Positions 17,990 to 25,355 of a stretch of 64,000 nucleotides of DNA are shown here, piece after piece. The position numbers and the translations under genes are program-made. The stretch covers positions 1 to 64,000 of the forward strand of contig JBCCCR010000023.1 of NCBI GenBank assembly GCA_039033415.1, given 5' to 3'. The stretch is from Pseudomonadota bacterium (lineage in GTDB: Bacteria > Pseudomonadota > Gammaproteobacteria > Xanthomonadales > SZUA-38). Each line of letters begins with the position of its first letter. Position 1 is the stretch's first letter. The notes beneath the pieces were generated by a model. That model ran no database searches and was not told the origin of the DNA. It saw nothing but the letters and a program-made list of their open reading frames with translations.

Positions 17990-20326
17990 ATGAAAGCAAC
18001 ACAACGAACGTTACTAAGCATCGCCATAGCGACGTCTTTGGCGGCTAACGCCCAGGACGGCATGGACGAGCTGGACGAAACTGTCATCGGTGCTGAGGAG
18101 GCGGTGGCCGTCGACGACCACGTGCTCGGCACGGACGACCTCATCCGCCAGATGACCGACACCATTGAGGACACGGTGCGCTACATTCCCGGCGTTCAGG
18201 TAAACGACACGGGCAACCGCTTCAACGACGACGGCTTCAACATCCGCGGCCTTGAGGGCGACTTTGTCGCGGTCACCATTGACGGCGTGGATCAGGGCGA
18301 AACGCTCAACCCGCCGACCTTTGCCCCCTACGGCGCCTTCGGCTCCAGCCGCGGTGCGGTGGAGGTGGAAACCGTCAAGGCCGTGCGCATCACCCGCGGC
18401 CCTAATTCGGTCACCGACGGTAACGGCGCGCTCGCGGGGTCTGTGATTTACGAGACCAAGAGTCCGAGAGACTTCCTGACGTCTGAGAAAGACAGCGCCA
18501 TCGCGCTCAAAACCGGCTTTGACGATCGCTCCGACGAGGCGATGATTTCGGCGGCGTTTGCCAATCGCTTCGGCAGCCTCGAAACCCTTTTGATCTATAC
18601 CCTGCGCGACGGCAACGAGCGTGAGTCGCACAGCAGCGGTGCCGACATTCTTGGGCCGGAGCGCGGCCAGGCAGATCCGATGGATCGCGAAGAGCAGTCC
18701 ATCCTTGCCAAGGCGGATTACTATCTGACGCCCGATCAGCGCCTCGGTCTGGTGGTAGAGCAGAACCGCCGCGAAGCGACCTCATTCCCGCTGTCGCGTC
18801 AGTCTCCGGTCTATTTTGACTTCATTACGGACGACACCAACGATCGGGATCGCGTCGGCATCGAGTATGAGTGGACCAACGCCGGGGTCACCATGTTCGA
18901 CAGCCTGCTTGCCGCCGCCGATTATCAGAACCTCGAGACGCGCGGCATTTTCCAGTTTGGCTTTTCGGGCTTCAACGGCGATCCAACCGACGACTATCTG
19001 CGAACCGAAGACCGTGCCTTCGACCAGGAGAGCGTGACCGTCGGCGTGGACTTCACGAAGTCGCTGGACTGGGGAAGCCTGAACCATCAAATTAGCTACG
19101 GCGCTGAGTACCAGCAGGGTGACGTACAAAACCGGCGGTTTGACATCCGGTTCAATACGCTTTCGCCGGACAGCGGCCTTCGGTCGTTTGTCGAAGACCG
19201 CAGCTGGGTGCCGGACACCGAGTCTACGCAATTTACGGTCTATGCGCGCGACGAGGTTGAGCTGAACGATCAGTGGTCCGTCTTCGGCGGCTTCCGTTAT
19301 GAGACGACCGAATACGATCCGCAGGTGAACGACCTGTTTACCGACCCGGTCGGCGAAGCCGTGCAGGACGCTGACTTCACCGCAACGGTGGGTGAGCTCG
19401 GCGTGTCGTTCTCGCCAATCGCTGGCCACACGTTCGGTCTGGCGGTCGGCCAAGGCTACAAGGCGCCGACCACTCAGGATCTTTATCTCGACGTTTCTAG
19501 CGACACCATAACGGACATCAACACCGGCCAGACTTTCACCGATTTTGACGAAATCTCAAATCCGGGTCTGGATGCCGAACAGTCGACGAACTACGAGCTT
19601 AGCTACATGTACGAGTCGCCCCGGGCGCAGGTGGCCATCACTGCATTTCAAAGCGACTACGAAGACCTGATCCAGACCGTACCCGGTTTTGTATCTTACG
19701 GTCAGGAGGTCACCGTGCAGCAATGTGGCTTCGGCGGCTGCAATAACGTGACTCTCACCGGCGACAGCATCTTTCGCGCGGAAAACGTCGGCGAAGTGGA
19801 AGCGGCTGGCTTTGAGGTGGACGCACGCCTGCGGATGACCGAGCTCTGGGCGATGCGCTTCGGCTACTCTCACGTGTCCGCCGAACACCGTAACGACAGC
19901 CCTACCGGAGCGTTTGAGAATGGTGACGTGCTGGCATCGGAGTCCCCTGATTCGGCCGTGCTGGGACTGGATTACACGGCACCCGCAGGAAACTGGGGCG
20001 CATCCGCATTCTGGACGTGGACGGATTCTCGACCCGAAACGGACGACCTGAGCATTGCCACGCTCAATAACTTCGACGGCCCGGTGGCGTTCGCCGACTC
20101 GTGGAACACGCTCGACCTGCTGGGCTTCTACGAGATCGAACGCTACGGCATGCGGATGTCGCTGGCGCTGCGAAACGTGCTCGACGAGGACTACTTCCGC
20201 TGGGAGGTGATCAACGGCGTACGCCCCGGCAACGGTGGTTTCTTTGCCGGAGCAGCAGGCAACGGCTTCGAGCGATTCACGGAGCCAGGTCGCAGCATCT
20301 CCTTTGATTTGAGTATTGCCTTCTAA
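17990..20326 (+). CDS. TonB-dependent outer-membrane receptor (heme/siderophore type)
   Basis: 778 residues: signal peptide (1-22), a TonB-box-like stretch (DELDETVIGAEE, about 26-37), a plug domain (VRYIPGVQVNDTGNRFNDDG, FNIRGLEGDFVAVTIDGV) and a 22-strand-type barrel ending in the terminal phenylalanine of outer-membrane proteins (FDLSIAF). The extracellular region has GYKAPTTQDLYLD and NPGLDAEQS, near the FRAP and NPNL motifs of hemoprotein receptors but not exact, so the ligand is uncertain. An AGGAG ribosome site precedes the ATG. It is third in the EF-hand/ApbE/receptor set, opposite the TonB operon that would energise it. A strong hairpin follows the stop. Confidence 0.88.
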   Translation: MKATQRTLLSIAIATSLAANAQDGMDELDETVIGAEEAVAVDDHVLGTDDLIRQMTDTIEDTVRYIPGVQVNDTGNRFNDDGFNIRGLEGDFVAVTIDGVDQGETLNPPTFAPYGAFGSSRGAVEVETVKAVRITRGPNSVTDGNGALAGSVIYETKSPRDFLTSEKDSAIALKTGFDDRSDEAMISAAFANRFGSLETLLIYTLRDGNERESHSSGADILGPERGQADPMDREEQSILAKADYYLTPDQRLGLVVEQNRREATSFPLSRQSPVYFDFITDDTNDRDRVGIEYEWTNAGVTMFDSLLAAADYQNLETRGIFQFGFSGFNGDPTDDYLRTEDRAFDQESVTVGVDFTKSLDWGSLNHQISYGAEYQQGDVQNRRFDIRFNTLSPDSGLRSFVEDRSWVPDTESTQFTVYARDEVELNDQWSVFGGFRYETTEYDPQVNDLFTDPVGEAVQDADFTATVGELGVSFSPIAGHTFGLAVGQGYKAPTTQDLYLDVSSDTITDINTGQTFTDFDEISNPGLDAEQSTNYELSYMYESPRAQVAITAFQSDYEDLIQTVPGFVSYGQEVTVQQCGFGGCNNVTLTGDSIFRAENVGEVEAAGFEVDARLRMTELWAMRFGYSHVSAEHRNDSPTGAFENGDVLASESPDSAVLGLDYTAPAGNWGASAFWTWTDSRPETDDLSIATLNNFDGPVAFADSWNTLDLLGFYEIERYGMRMSLALRNVLDEDYFRWEVINGVRPGNGGFFAGAAGNGFERFTEPGRSISFDLSIAF

Positions 20327-20337
20327 GCTTTAACGCA

Positions 20338-20370
20338 CTGCCTGGCGTACGACCACCGTACGCCAGGCAG
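20338..20370 (+). terminator. Strong hairpin after the TonB-dependent receptor gene
   Basis: A perfect 13-bp stem (CTGCCTGGCGTAC / GTACGCCAGGCAG) with a 7-base loop lies 12 bases past the receptor stop. No T run follows, so it may act by blocking exonucleases or through Rho as much as by intrinsic termination. The RAYT element begins 14 bases downstream. Confidence 0.65.
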
Positions 20371-20383
20371 CTGGACAACGTGG

Positions 20384-21256
20384 AAATTATGGGGTCAAAA
20401 TTATGGGGTCAGGTTCAAGTGCCAGCCTTGGCTGACAAGTCAGATCAGGAATCATCCTCACCGGTTTGGGCAATCGGACCTTATGGGGCCTTGCCAACCT
20501 GGGAGAAGATACAAAACCCTGGCTTTGTCATGTCGGAACGACCACTGTGCCCAGACGCCCTCGGTTTTGCCCAAAAAATGTACCCGTACATATCATTCAG
20601 CGCGGCAACAACCGACAGGCGATTTTCGCTGCCGAGAGTGACCTTGCCGCATACGCGCATTGGCTAAGAGAAAGGGCTGAAAAGTTTCAAGTAGAAATTC
20701 ACGGCTGGGTGTTCATGACCAATCATGTACATCTACTCCTAACGCCATCGACCGATTCGGGTATTTCAAAGCTGATCCAAAGCCTTGGCCTACGATACGC
20801 GCGGCACTTCAATTACACGTATGCCCGATCTGGCTCACTCTATGACGGGCGGTTCAAGTCCTGCCTGGTGGAAGATCACAACTACTTGCTGACATGCCTT
20901 CAGTACATAGAACTCAATCCACTACGCGCCGGCATGGTGACCGACCCCGGAAATTACCCCTGGTCAAGCTACCGCTCTCACGCGTTCGGCTTGCCGGCAA
21001 AAATGTGGAGTCCACACCCGCTGTATCGCTCCCTGGGCGAAAACCCAAAGCAACGCCAGCAAGCCTACCGCCAGCGCATCACCCAGCAACTCGATCAAGT
21101 CGTCATGACCAAAATTCGCCACTGCATCAACACCGGTATGACACTAGGATCAGATAAGTTCAAAGCCCAGATTCGCGCCCTGACCAACTAGCCTTTCTGC
21201 ACGACCTCATGCCTGGCACTTGAACCTGACCCCACAAATTTTGACCCCACAAATTT
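20384..21256. mobile_element. Complete RAYT element with inverted ends, inserted at the 3' end of hmuS
   Basis: The inner ends (20404-20425 and 21213-21234) are perfect 22-base inverted repeats containing GGGGTCAGGTTCAAGTGCCA. Outside them on each side lies a second, shorter copy of the tip: AAATTATGGGGTCA on the left, and its counterpart with GTGGGGTC on the right. The full ends are therefore about 42 bases long and look nested. The element carries one transposase gene and lies between the convergent receptor and hmuS genes. Its right end supplies the final codons of hmuS. REP-type ends next to a RAYT gene are established; whether this copy still moves is unknown. Confidence 0.82.
20547..21191 (+). 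CDS. REP-associated tyrosine transposase (RAYT, Y1/HUH family)
   Basis: A GTG at 20547 gives the canonical family N-terminus VPRRPRFCPKNVPVHIIQRG; an in-frame ATG further upstream only translates the element's leader. The 214-residue product has the HUH metal-binding motif (NHVHLLLTP), the RYARHFNYTYARSGSLYDGRFKS block and YIELNPLRAGMV with the catalytic-tyrosine region (LLTCLQYIELN). RAYTs nick single-stranded DNA at REP hairpins. The frame is intact and the motifs are present, so it may be active and could mobilise the deleted derivative at 9.3 kb. Its TAG stop interlocks with the hmuS stop as CTAG. Confidence 0.88.
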   Translation: MPRRPRFCPKNVPVHIIQRGNNRQAIFAAESDLAAYAHWLRERAEKFQVEIHGWVFMTNHVHLLLTPSTDSGISKLIQSLGLRYARHFNYTYARSGSLYDGRFKSCLVEDHNYLLTCLQYIELNPLRAGMVTDPGNYPWSSYRSHAFGLPAKMWSPHPLYRSLGENPKQRQQAYRQRITQQLDQVVMTKIRHCINTGMTLGSDKFKAQIRALTN

Positions 21257-22306
21257 CGCGAGCGACGGCTCTGCCGTTGGCAGCTTGCCCACCGTCCGAT
21301 GCCAGGCCTTCCGCTCAGTCGAGTCCACTTCCCCAGTCCCGAATACCTGAACGATAAGCTGTCCGGCACCGTCGAACGCCTCAACGCTGAGCGCAGGGCC
21401 CCGACGGGTGGGTTTCTCAACCGCCCAGACCTCGGCGATCTGATCGAGGCGTAGGTGCAGATTGAAGCCCGGGTCGAGCACATTTTGCCACGGACCCATC
21501 CGCTTTAGCTGATGGATCGGCCCGGAGTGAATCTGGATACAGCCCCGGTTCCCAACGAAGATCATTACCGGGAGGCTGCTGGCGCTCAGCGCCTGCAACA
21601 GCTCGTCCACCGAGCTTTCGCTCAAAGCGCGGGCGAACGGCTCGCCGGCCATGCGGTAAGCACCGAGTCGATTCATCTTCAGCCGCGAAATCAGCGTCAA
21701 AAACTGGTGGGTATCGGTGAGGCCCGCCCACTGCTCCAGGAGGCGATCACGCTTGGCCACATCGCCACGCGCGGGCTCCGGCATCGACCGCTCTAACGTC
21801 TCCAGCAGCCCGGTCGGTGGTTCCAGCTGTTGCTTGCGCAACGCCTCCCACGCAGCGAGCTTCGATCCATCACGCAAAAACACTTTGTGGACAGCGTCCC
21901 CGGCCTCGTCGAAGACCTGGATGCTGCGCCGAACGCCGTCATCCAGCGGCTTTTCGAGCATGAACGCATGGCACCACTTGGATGGGAAGATCCGCAGGTC
22001 GATGTGCTCGCTGAGCACCATCGCCGCGTGATCGCCGGGACGATAGTTGTCATAAACACCGTCTTTTTCATGCACGCACGCGTCGTTGCGGGTTAGCGCC
22101 ATCACCTCGCCCATGCCTTCAAGCTGAGGTATCAGCTCGTCCGGGTGCGCAGGAACGCGCCAGGCGTTGCTGCCGCACTGCGCCGCCACCAGCTGCGCTT
22201 CGCTAACGCCATACTGACTGCAGAAATCTCGTTCGCGAAGCTTGGGGTGCTCTGCACGAAGCGCCAGAAGCTCGTCGGTTGTTGTCGGTCGGTTGCGGTC
22301 GGTCAC
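21188..22306 (-). CDS. hmuS: Hemin-degrading factor HmuS/HemS with element-derived C-terminal tail
   Basis: 372 residues from a GTG that overlaps the preceding stop (GTGA). Two tandem HemS-type halves are visible: the first with LEGMGEVMALTRNDACVHEKDGVY and DLRIFPSKWCHAFML, the second with LPVMIFVGNRGCIQIHSG, NVLDPGFNLHLRLDQIAEVW and FGTGEVDS. HemS-type proteins bind heme in the cytoplasm and release or pass on its iron. The last 21 or so residues (FVGSKFVGSGSSARHEVVQKG) are read through the inverted end of the RAYT element, so the native terminus was replaced or extended. It is the last gene of the heme operon. The core fold should be unaffected by the tail, but this is untested. Confidence 0.9.
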   Translation of the reverse strand: MTDRNRPTTTDELLALRAEHPKLRERDFCSQYGVSEAQLVAAQCGSNAWRVPAHPDELIPQLEGMGEVMALTRNDACVHEKDGVYDNYRPGDHAAMVLSEHIDLRIFPSKWCHAFMLEKPLDDGVRRSIQVFDEAGDAVHKVFLRDGSKLAAWEALRKQQLEPPTGLLETLERSMPEPARGDVAKRDRLLEQWAGLTDTHQFLTLISRLKMNRLGAYRMAGEPFARALSESSVDELLQALSASSLPVMIFVGNRGCIQIHSGPIHQLKRMGPWQNVLDPGFNLHLRLDQIAEVWAVEKPTRRGPALSVEAFDGAGQLIVQVFGTGEVDSTERKAWHRTVGKLPTAEPSLAKFVGSKFVGSGSSARHEVVQKG

Positions 22307-22605
22307 AGAACAGCCTGAAAGGTCTCGAGTTCCGGGTGAGCCAGGTAGGTACCCTTCGGAGCACTGGCCTGCGCGTGCGCCTTGCGAAATGCATCCGACT
22401 CCGTCCAGGCCTTAAAATGTGCTTCTGATTCCCACACGGAGTGCGAGGCGTAAAGCACATGGTCGTCCTTTTCTGGACCCTTCAGCAGGGAAAATGTCTT
22501 GAAGCCCGGCACGGTCTCAAGATACGAATCGCGCTGACGCCAAACGTTTTCGAAACCTTCTTCGAAGCCCTTGGCGATTTTGAATCGGTTCATTGCCAGA
22601 TACAT
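22303..22605 (-). CDS. ABM-fold heme-degrading monooxygenase-like protein
   Basis: 100 residues matching the antibiotic-biosynthesis-monooxygenase/IsdG fold: NRFKIAKGFEEGFENVW, VPGFKTFSLLKG, YASHSVWESEAHFKAW and SDAFRKAHAQAS. An N-terminal Asn, a Trp and a His (AHAQ) lie where IsdG/HmoA enzymes keep their catalytic triad. It would open the porphyrin ring of imported heme to free iron. ATG starts at 22605 and 22593 are both possible; the second gives the usual MNRF opening. It sits between hmuV and hmuS and its stop overlaps the hmuS GTG. Confidence 0.82.
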   Translation of the reverse strand: MYLAMNRFKIAKGFEEGFENVWRQRDSYLETVPGFKTFSLLKGPEKDDHVLYASHSVWESEAHFKAWTESDAFRKAHAQASAPKGTYLAHPELETFQAVL

Positions 22606-22622
22606 ATCAATCTCATCTCTTA

Positions 22623-23399
22623 TCAGGTGTGAATAACCAAGCGCTGCAGGCCAGCGTGCTGCTCGACCTGCACCGGCGTTGAGTAAACAGCGGACAGAAG
22701 TTCATCTTGCAAGACCTCTGACGGGGAACCGAAGGCAGCCAGCTCGCCATGCTGCAGGATCGCAATGCGCTGGGCGAACCGAGCCGCGAGGTTGAGGTCA
22801 TGCATTACAGCAAGCACGCCGATGCCACCCGCCGCGGCCTCAGCCGCTCGCTTGAGCAGCGTCAGCTCATGCGACAGATCGAGGCTGGAGGTAGGCTCGT
22901 CCAGGAGCAAATACTGATCCTGACCATCGGTCGCAGTGTCCTGCAGCTGGAGCAGCGCCCGGGCGAACTGAACGCGCTGCTGCTCCCCACCCGACAGCGT
23001 GTTGTAGGAGCGGGTGAGCAGATGCTCGATGTCACAGTCGACACAGAGCTGAGCGGTCGCCTCGCGGAACTGTGCATCTGACATTGTGCTGCCCACCACG
23101 CCCAGCGCGAGTACTTCCTCAACGCGGAAATCAAACACAATGGTTGCGTTTTGCGTCATCACCGCTCGACGCCGGGCGAGCTGCTGCTTGTCTATGGTTC
23201 CAAGCGGACTTTCGTCGAGAAACACGCTCCCTGCTGTCAGGTGAAGCTGACCGGCAAGCGCCTTCAGCAGGGTGCTCTTGCCCGCGCCATTGGGCCCGAT
23301 GAGTGCCGTAAAGACGCCTCGCTCGCACGAGAGACTGACGTCCCTCAAGATCGACGCGCTGCCAATAGTCACGCTGGCGTTTTCGCACCGCAGACTCAT
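22623..23399 (-). CDS. hmuV: Heme ABC transporter ATP-binding protein HmuV
   Basis: I choose the ATG at 23399 (MSLRCENASVTIG), which overlaps the hmuU stop as ATGA; a start nine codons upstream is also open. The 258-residue product has Walker A GPNGAGKST, signature LSGGEQQRVQFARALLQL, Walker B YLLLDEPTSSLDL and the switch histidine in VLAVMHDLNLAARFAQRI. It powers heme import through the HmuU permease. Sequence and operon context agree with HmuV and not with a siderophore FecE-type subunit. Confidence 0.92.
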   Translation of the reverse strand: MSLRCENASVTIGSASILRDVSLSCERGVFTALIGPNGAGKSTLLKALAGQLHLTAGSVFLDESPLGTIDKQQLARRRAVMTQNATIVFDFRVEEVLALGVVGSTMSDAQFREATAQLCVDCDIEHLLTRSYNTLSGGEQQRVQFARALLQLQDTATDGQDQYLLLDEPTSSLDLSHELTLLKRAAEAAAGGIGVLAVMHDLNLAARFAQRIAILQHGELAAFGSPSEVLQDELLSAVYSTPVQVEQHAGLQRLVIHT

Positions 23400-24511
23400 C
23401 GAGCCCGCACTCGAGTAATCAGCCATAAGAAGAACGGTGCACCAATGGCGCTGGTCACAAGGCCCACCGGAATTTCAGCTGGGATGGCCAGCGTGCGCGC
23501 CAGCGTGTCGGCAACCACCATGAGGGTTGCGCCGAGCAGCGCGGCGCACGGGAGCACAAAGCGGTGCGATGCGCCGCCCATCAGGCGGATCAAGTGCGGC
23601 ACGATGAGGCCCACGAAGCTGATAATACCCGACAGCGCAACTCCTGCACCGACTACGGCAGCACTGCCCAGGATCGCCGTTTTCTTGAGCCTCTCGACGT
23701 TGACGCCAACAAACTCCGCCTCGGCTTCCCCGAGCTGAAACTGGTCGAGACGACGACTTTGCCGTAGCAGCAAAAAAGCAGCCGCCACAATGGGAATGAG
23801 TGCGGGGATGACGGTTGTCCAGGTAGCTCGGCCAAACGAGCCCAGGGTCCAAAACACCAGTGCTCGCAGCTGGCGTTCGTCGCTCATATATTGGAAGGCG
23901 CCAATGCCAACGGTGGACAGTGCATTGATCACGATACCAACCAGCAGCATCGTGACGACGCTGAAGTGGCCAAATCGCTTAGCAAACAGATACAGAAAAC
24001 CCGTGGCACAGCCGGCGCCGGTAATCGCTGCCAGCGGCATGAGAAACGGCGCTAGCCACGCGGGCGTCGCGATGCCCGCGCCCAGGACGATATAACAGAT
24101 GGCGCCGATCGCAGCACCACCCGACACGCCGATCAATCCCGGGTCCGCGAGCGGGTTGCGAAACAGCCCCTGCAGTACAGCACCGGCCAGGGCGAGTGCC
24201 GCCCCGACGAACGCTGCCAAAACAATGCGCGGACCGCGAATATCGAACAATACCGTTTTTTGCAGCTCGGCTTCGGCGGAGTCCCCGAGCAGGCCGTTTA
24301 AAGATATGGGGATGGCCCCGGAGACGATTGCGGTCAGCACCGACACACTGAGCCCCGCGACCAGACCAACAGTCACCAGCCGCTGCCGGTCGGCGGGGCT
24401 GAGCCTGCGGTTTGTCGGCGGCGATATGGTCTGGGCTGACCCGGTCGCTACCGGACGATCGAGACTCCCAGCGCCGCTGCTGGAAGGCAGGTCGCTTCCT
24501 TCATTGGGCAT
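23396..24511 (-). CDS. hmuU: Heme ABC transporter permease HmuU (FecCD family)
   Basis: 371 residues with about ten membrane helices typical of BtuC/FecCD permeases. Family blocks include FDIRGPRIVLAAFVGAALALAGAVLQGLFRNPLADPGLIGVSGGAA, ALVFWTLGSFGRATW and GIISFVGLIVPHLIRLMGG (given as landmarks, not continuous text). A cytoplasmic N-terminal extension of about 40 residues, rich in Ser and Pro, precedes the first helix and is longer than usual. The start overlaps the hmuT gene by 11 bases and the stop overlaps hmuV, so the transporter is translated as a coupled unit. Confidence 0.9.
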   Translation of the reverse strand: MPNEGSDLPSSSGAGSLDRPVATGSAQTISPPTNRRLSPADRQRLVTVGLVAGLSVSVLTAIVSGAIPISLNGLLGDSAEAELQKTVLFDIRGPRIVLAAFVGAALALAGAVLQGLFRNPLADPGLIGVSGGAAIGAICYIVLGAGIATPAWLAPFLMPLAAITGAGCATGFLYLFAKRFGHFSVVTMLLVGIVINALSTVGIGAFQYMSDERQLRALVFWTLGSFGRATWTTVIPALIPIVAAAFLLLRQSRRLDQFQLGEAEAEFVGVNVERLKKTAILGSAAVVGAGVALSGIISFVGLIVPHLIRLMGGASHRFVLPCAALLGATLMVVADTLARTLAIPAEIPVGLVTSAIGAPFFLWLITRVRAR

Positions 24512-25355
24512 TCGGCGAAGCGTCTTTGAAGGCCTCGGCGAGCTGAGCGGCCGCCCCCAGCGTGCGTGGACCGAAGCCCAGCATCGTCATACCGTCCAGT
24601 GCAACGATCTGCCGGTTTCGGCCTGCCGTCGTCAGCCGTACCGCCGGGTTTGCCACGATGCCGTCAACACCGCCAGCCGCCTGAACGCCACGCTCCGGCA
24701 TCACGATGACATCAGGGTTTGCTTTGACCATCGCTTCCAGCGACATGGGTTTCCAGCCATCTACCGATCCGAACACGTTGGTTGCCCCAGCCATCGCCAG
24801 AAGGCCGTTGCCGGAGGTTTCAGCGCCGGCAGCTGTCGGCGTACCGTCGCGCAGGTTCAGCAGTACGGCCGCCTTGACCGTGCCTCGCTCTAGTGCCCTG
24901 AGCTCCTCAAGCGCGGGCTCAAGCTCGCCAGCGATCAGCTGATCAGCGCGCTCCTGGAGATCCAGAACCTGACCGACGCAGCGAACCTTGTCGATGATGC
25001 CCTGACCGGTGTGAACCTCTTCCAGGCGCATGATTTCAACGTTGGTGGACCTGATCTGATCCAGAACCTCGGGCGGGCCCATATCGTCCTCGCCCAGGAT
25101 CAGCGTTGGATTCAGCGACAGCATCCCCTCAGCAGACAGGGCACGGACGTAGCCGATCGACGGCAGCTCGGTAGCCTCCGGCGGGTAGTTTGACGTGGTG
25201 TCCACGGCAGCCAGCCGGTCCTGCGCACCCAGCAAATAGACGATCTCCGTGATGGACCCGCCAGCGACCGCAATGCGGGAGCTGTCTCCCGCACGTTCAC
25301 AACTCCACGCAGCTGCCGGCAGCAGCGCCGCCAGCAACAGAATTCGAGCAACCAT
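24501..25355 (-). CDS. hmuT: Periplasmic heme-binding protein HmuT
   Basis: 284 residues with a signal peptide (1-18) and the cluster A2/TroA-type solute-binding fold: RIAVAGGSITEIVYLLGAQ, LPSIGYVRALSAEGMLSLNPTLIL and NPDVIVMPERG. The tyrosine in GYVRALSAEG sits where HmuT proteins carry the axial heme ligand. It shuttles heme from the outer-membrane receptor to HmuU. Its ATG shares a base with the receptor's TAA (TAATG). Confidence 0.9.
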   Translation of the reverse strand: MVARILLLAALLPAAAWSCERAGDSSRIAVAGGSITEIVYLLGAQDRLAAVDTTSNYPPEATELPSIGYVRALSAEGMLSLNPTLILGEDDMGPPEVLDQIRSTNVEIMRLEEVHTGQGIIDKVRCVGQVLDLQERADQLIAGELEPALEELRALERGTVKAAVLLNLRDGTPTAAGAETSGNGLLAMAGATNVFGSVDGWKPMSLEAMVKANPDVIVMPERGVQAAGGVDGIVANPAVRLTTAGRNRQIVALDGMTMLGFGPRTLGAAAQLAEAFKDASPNAQ

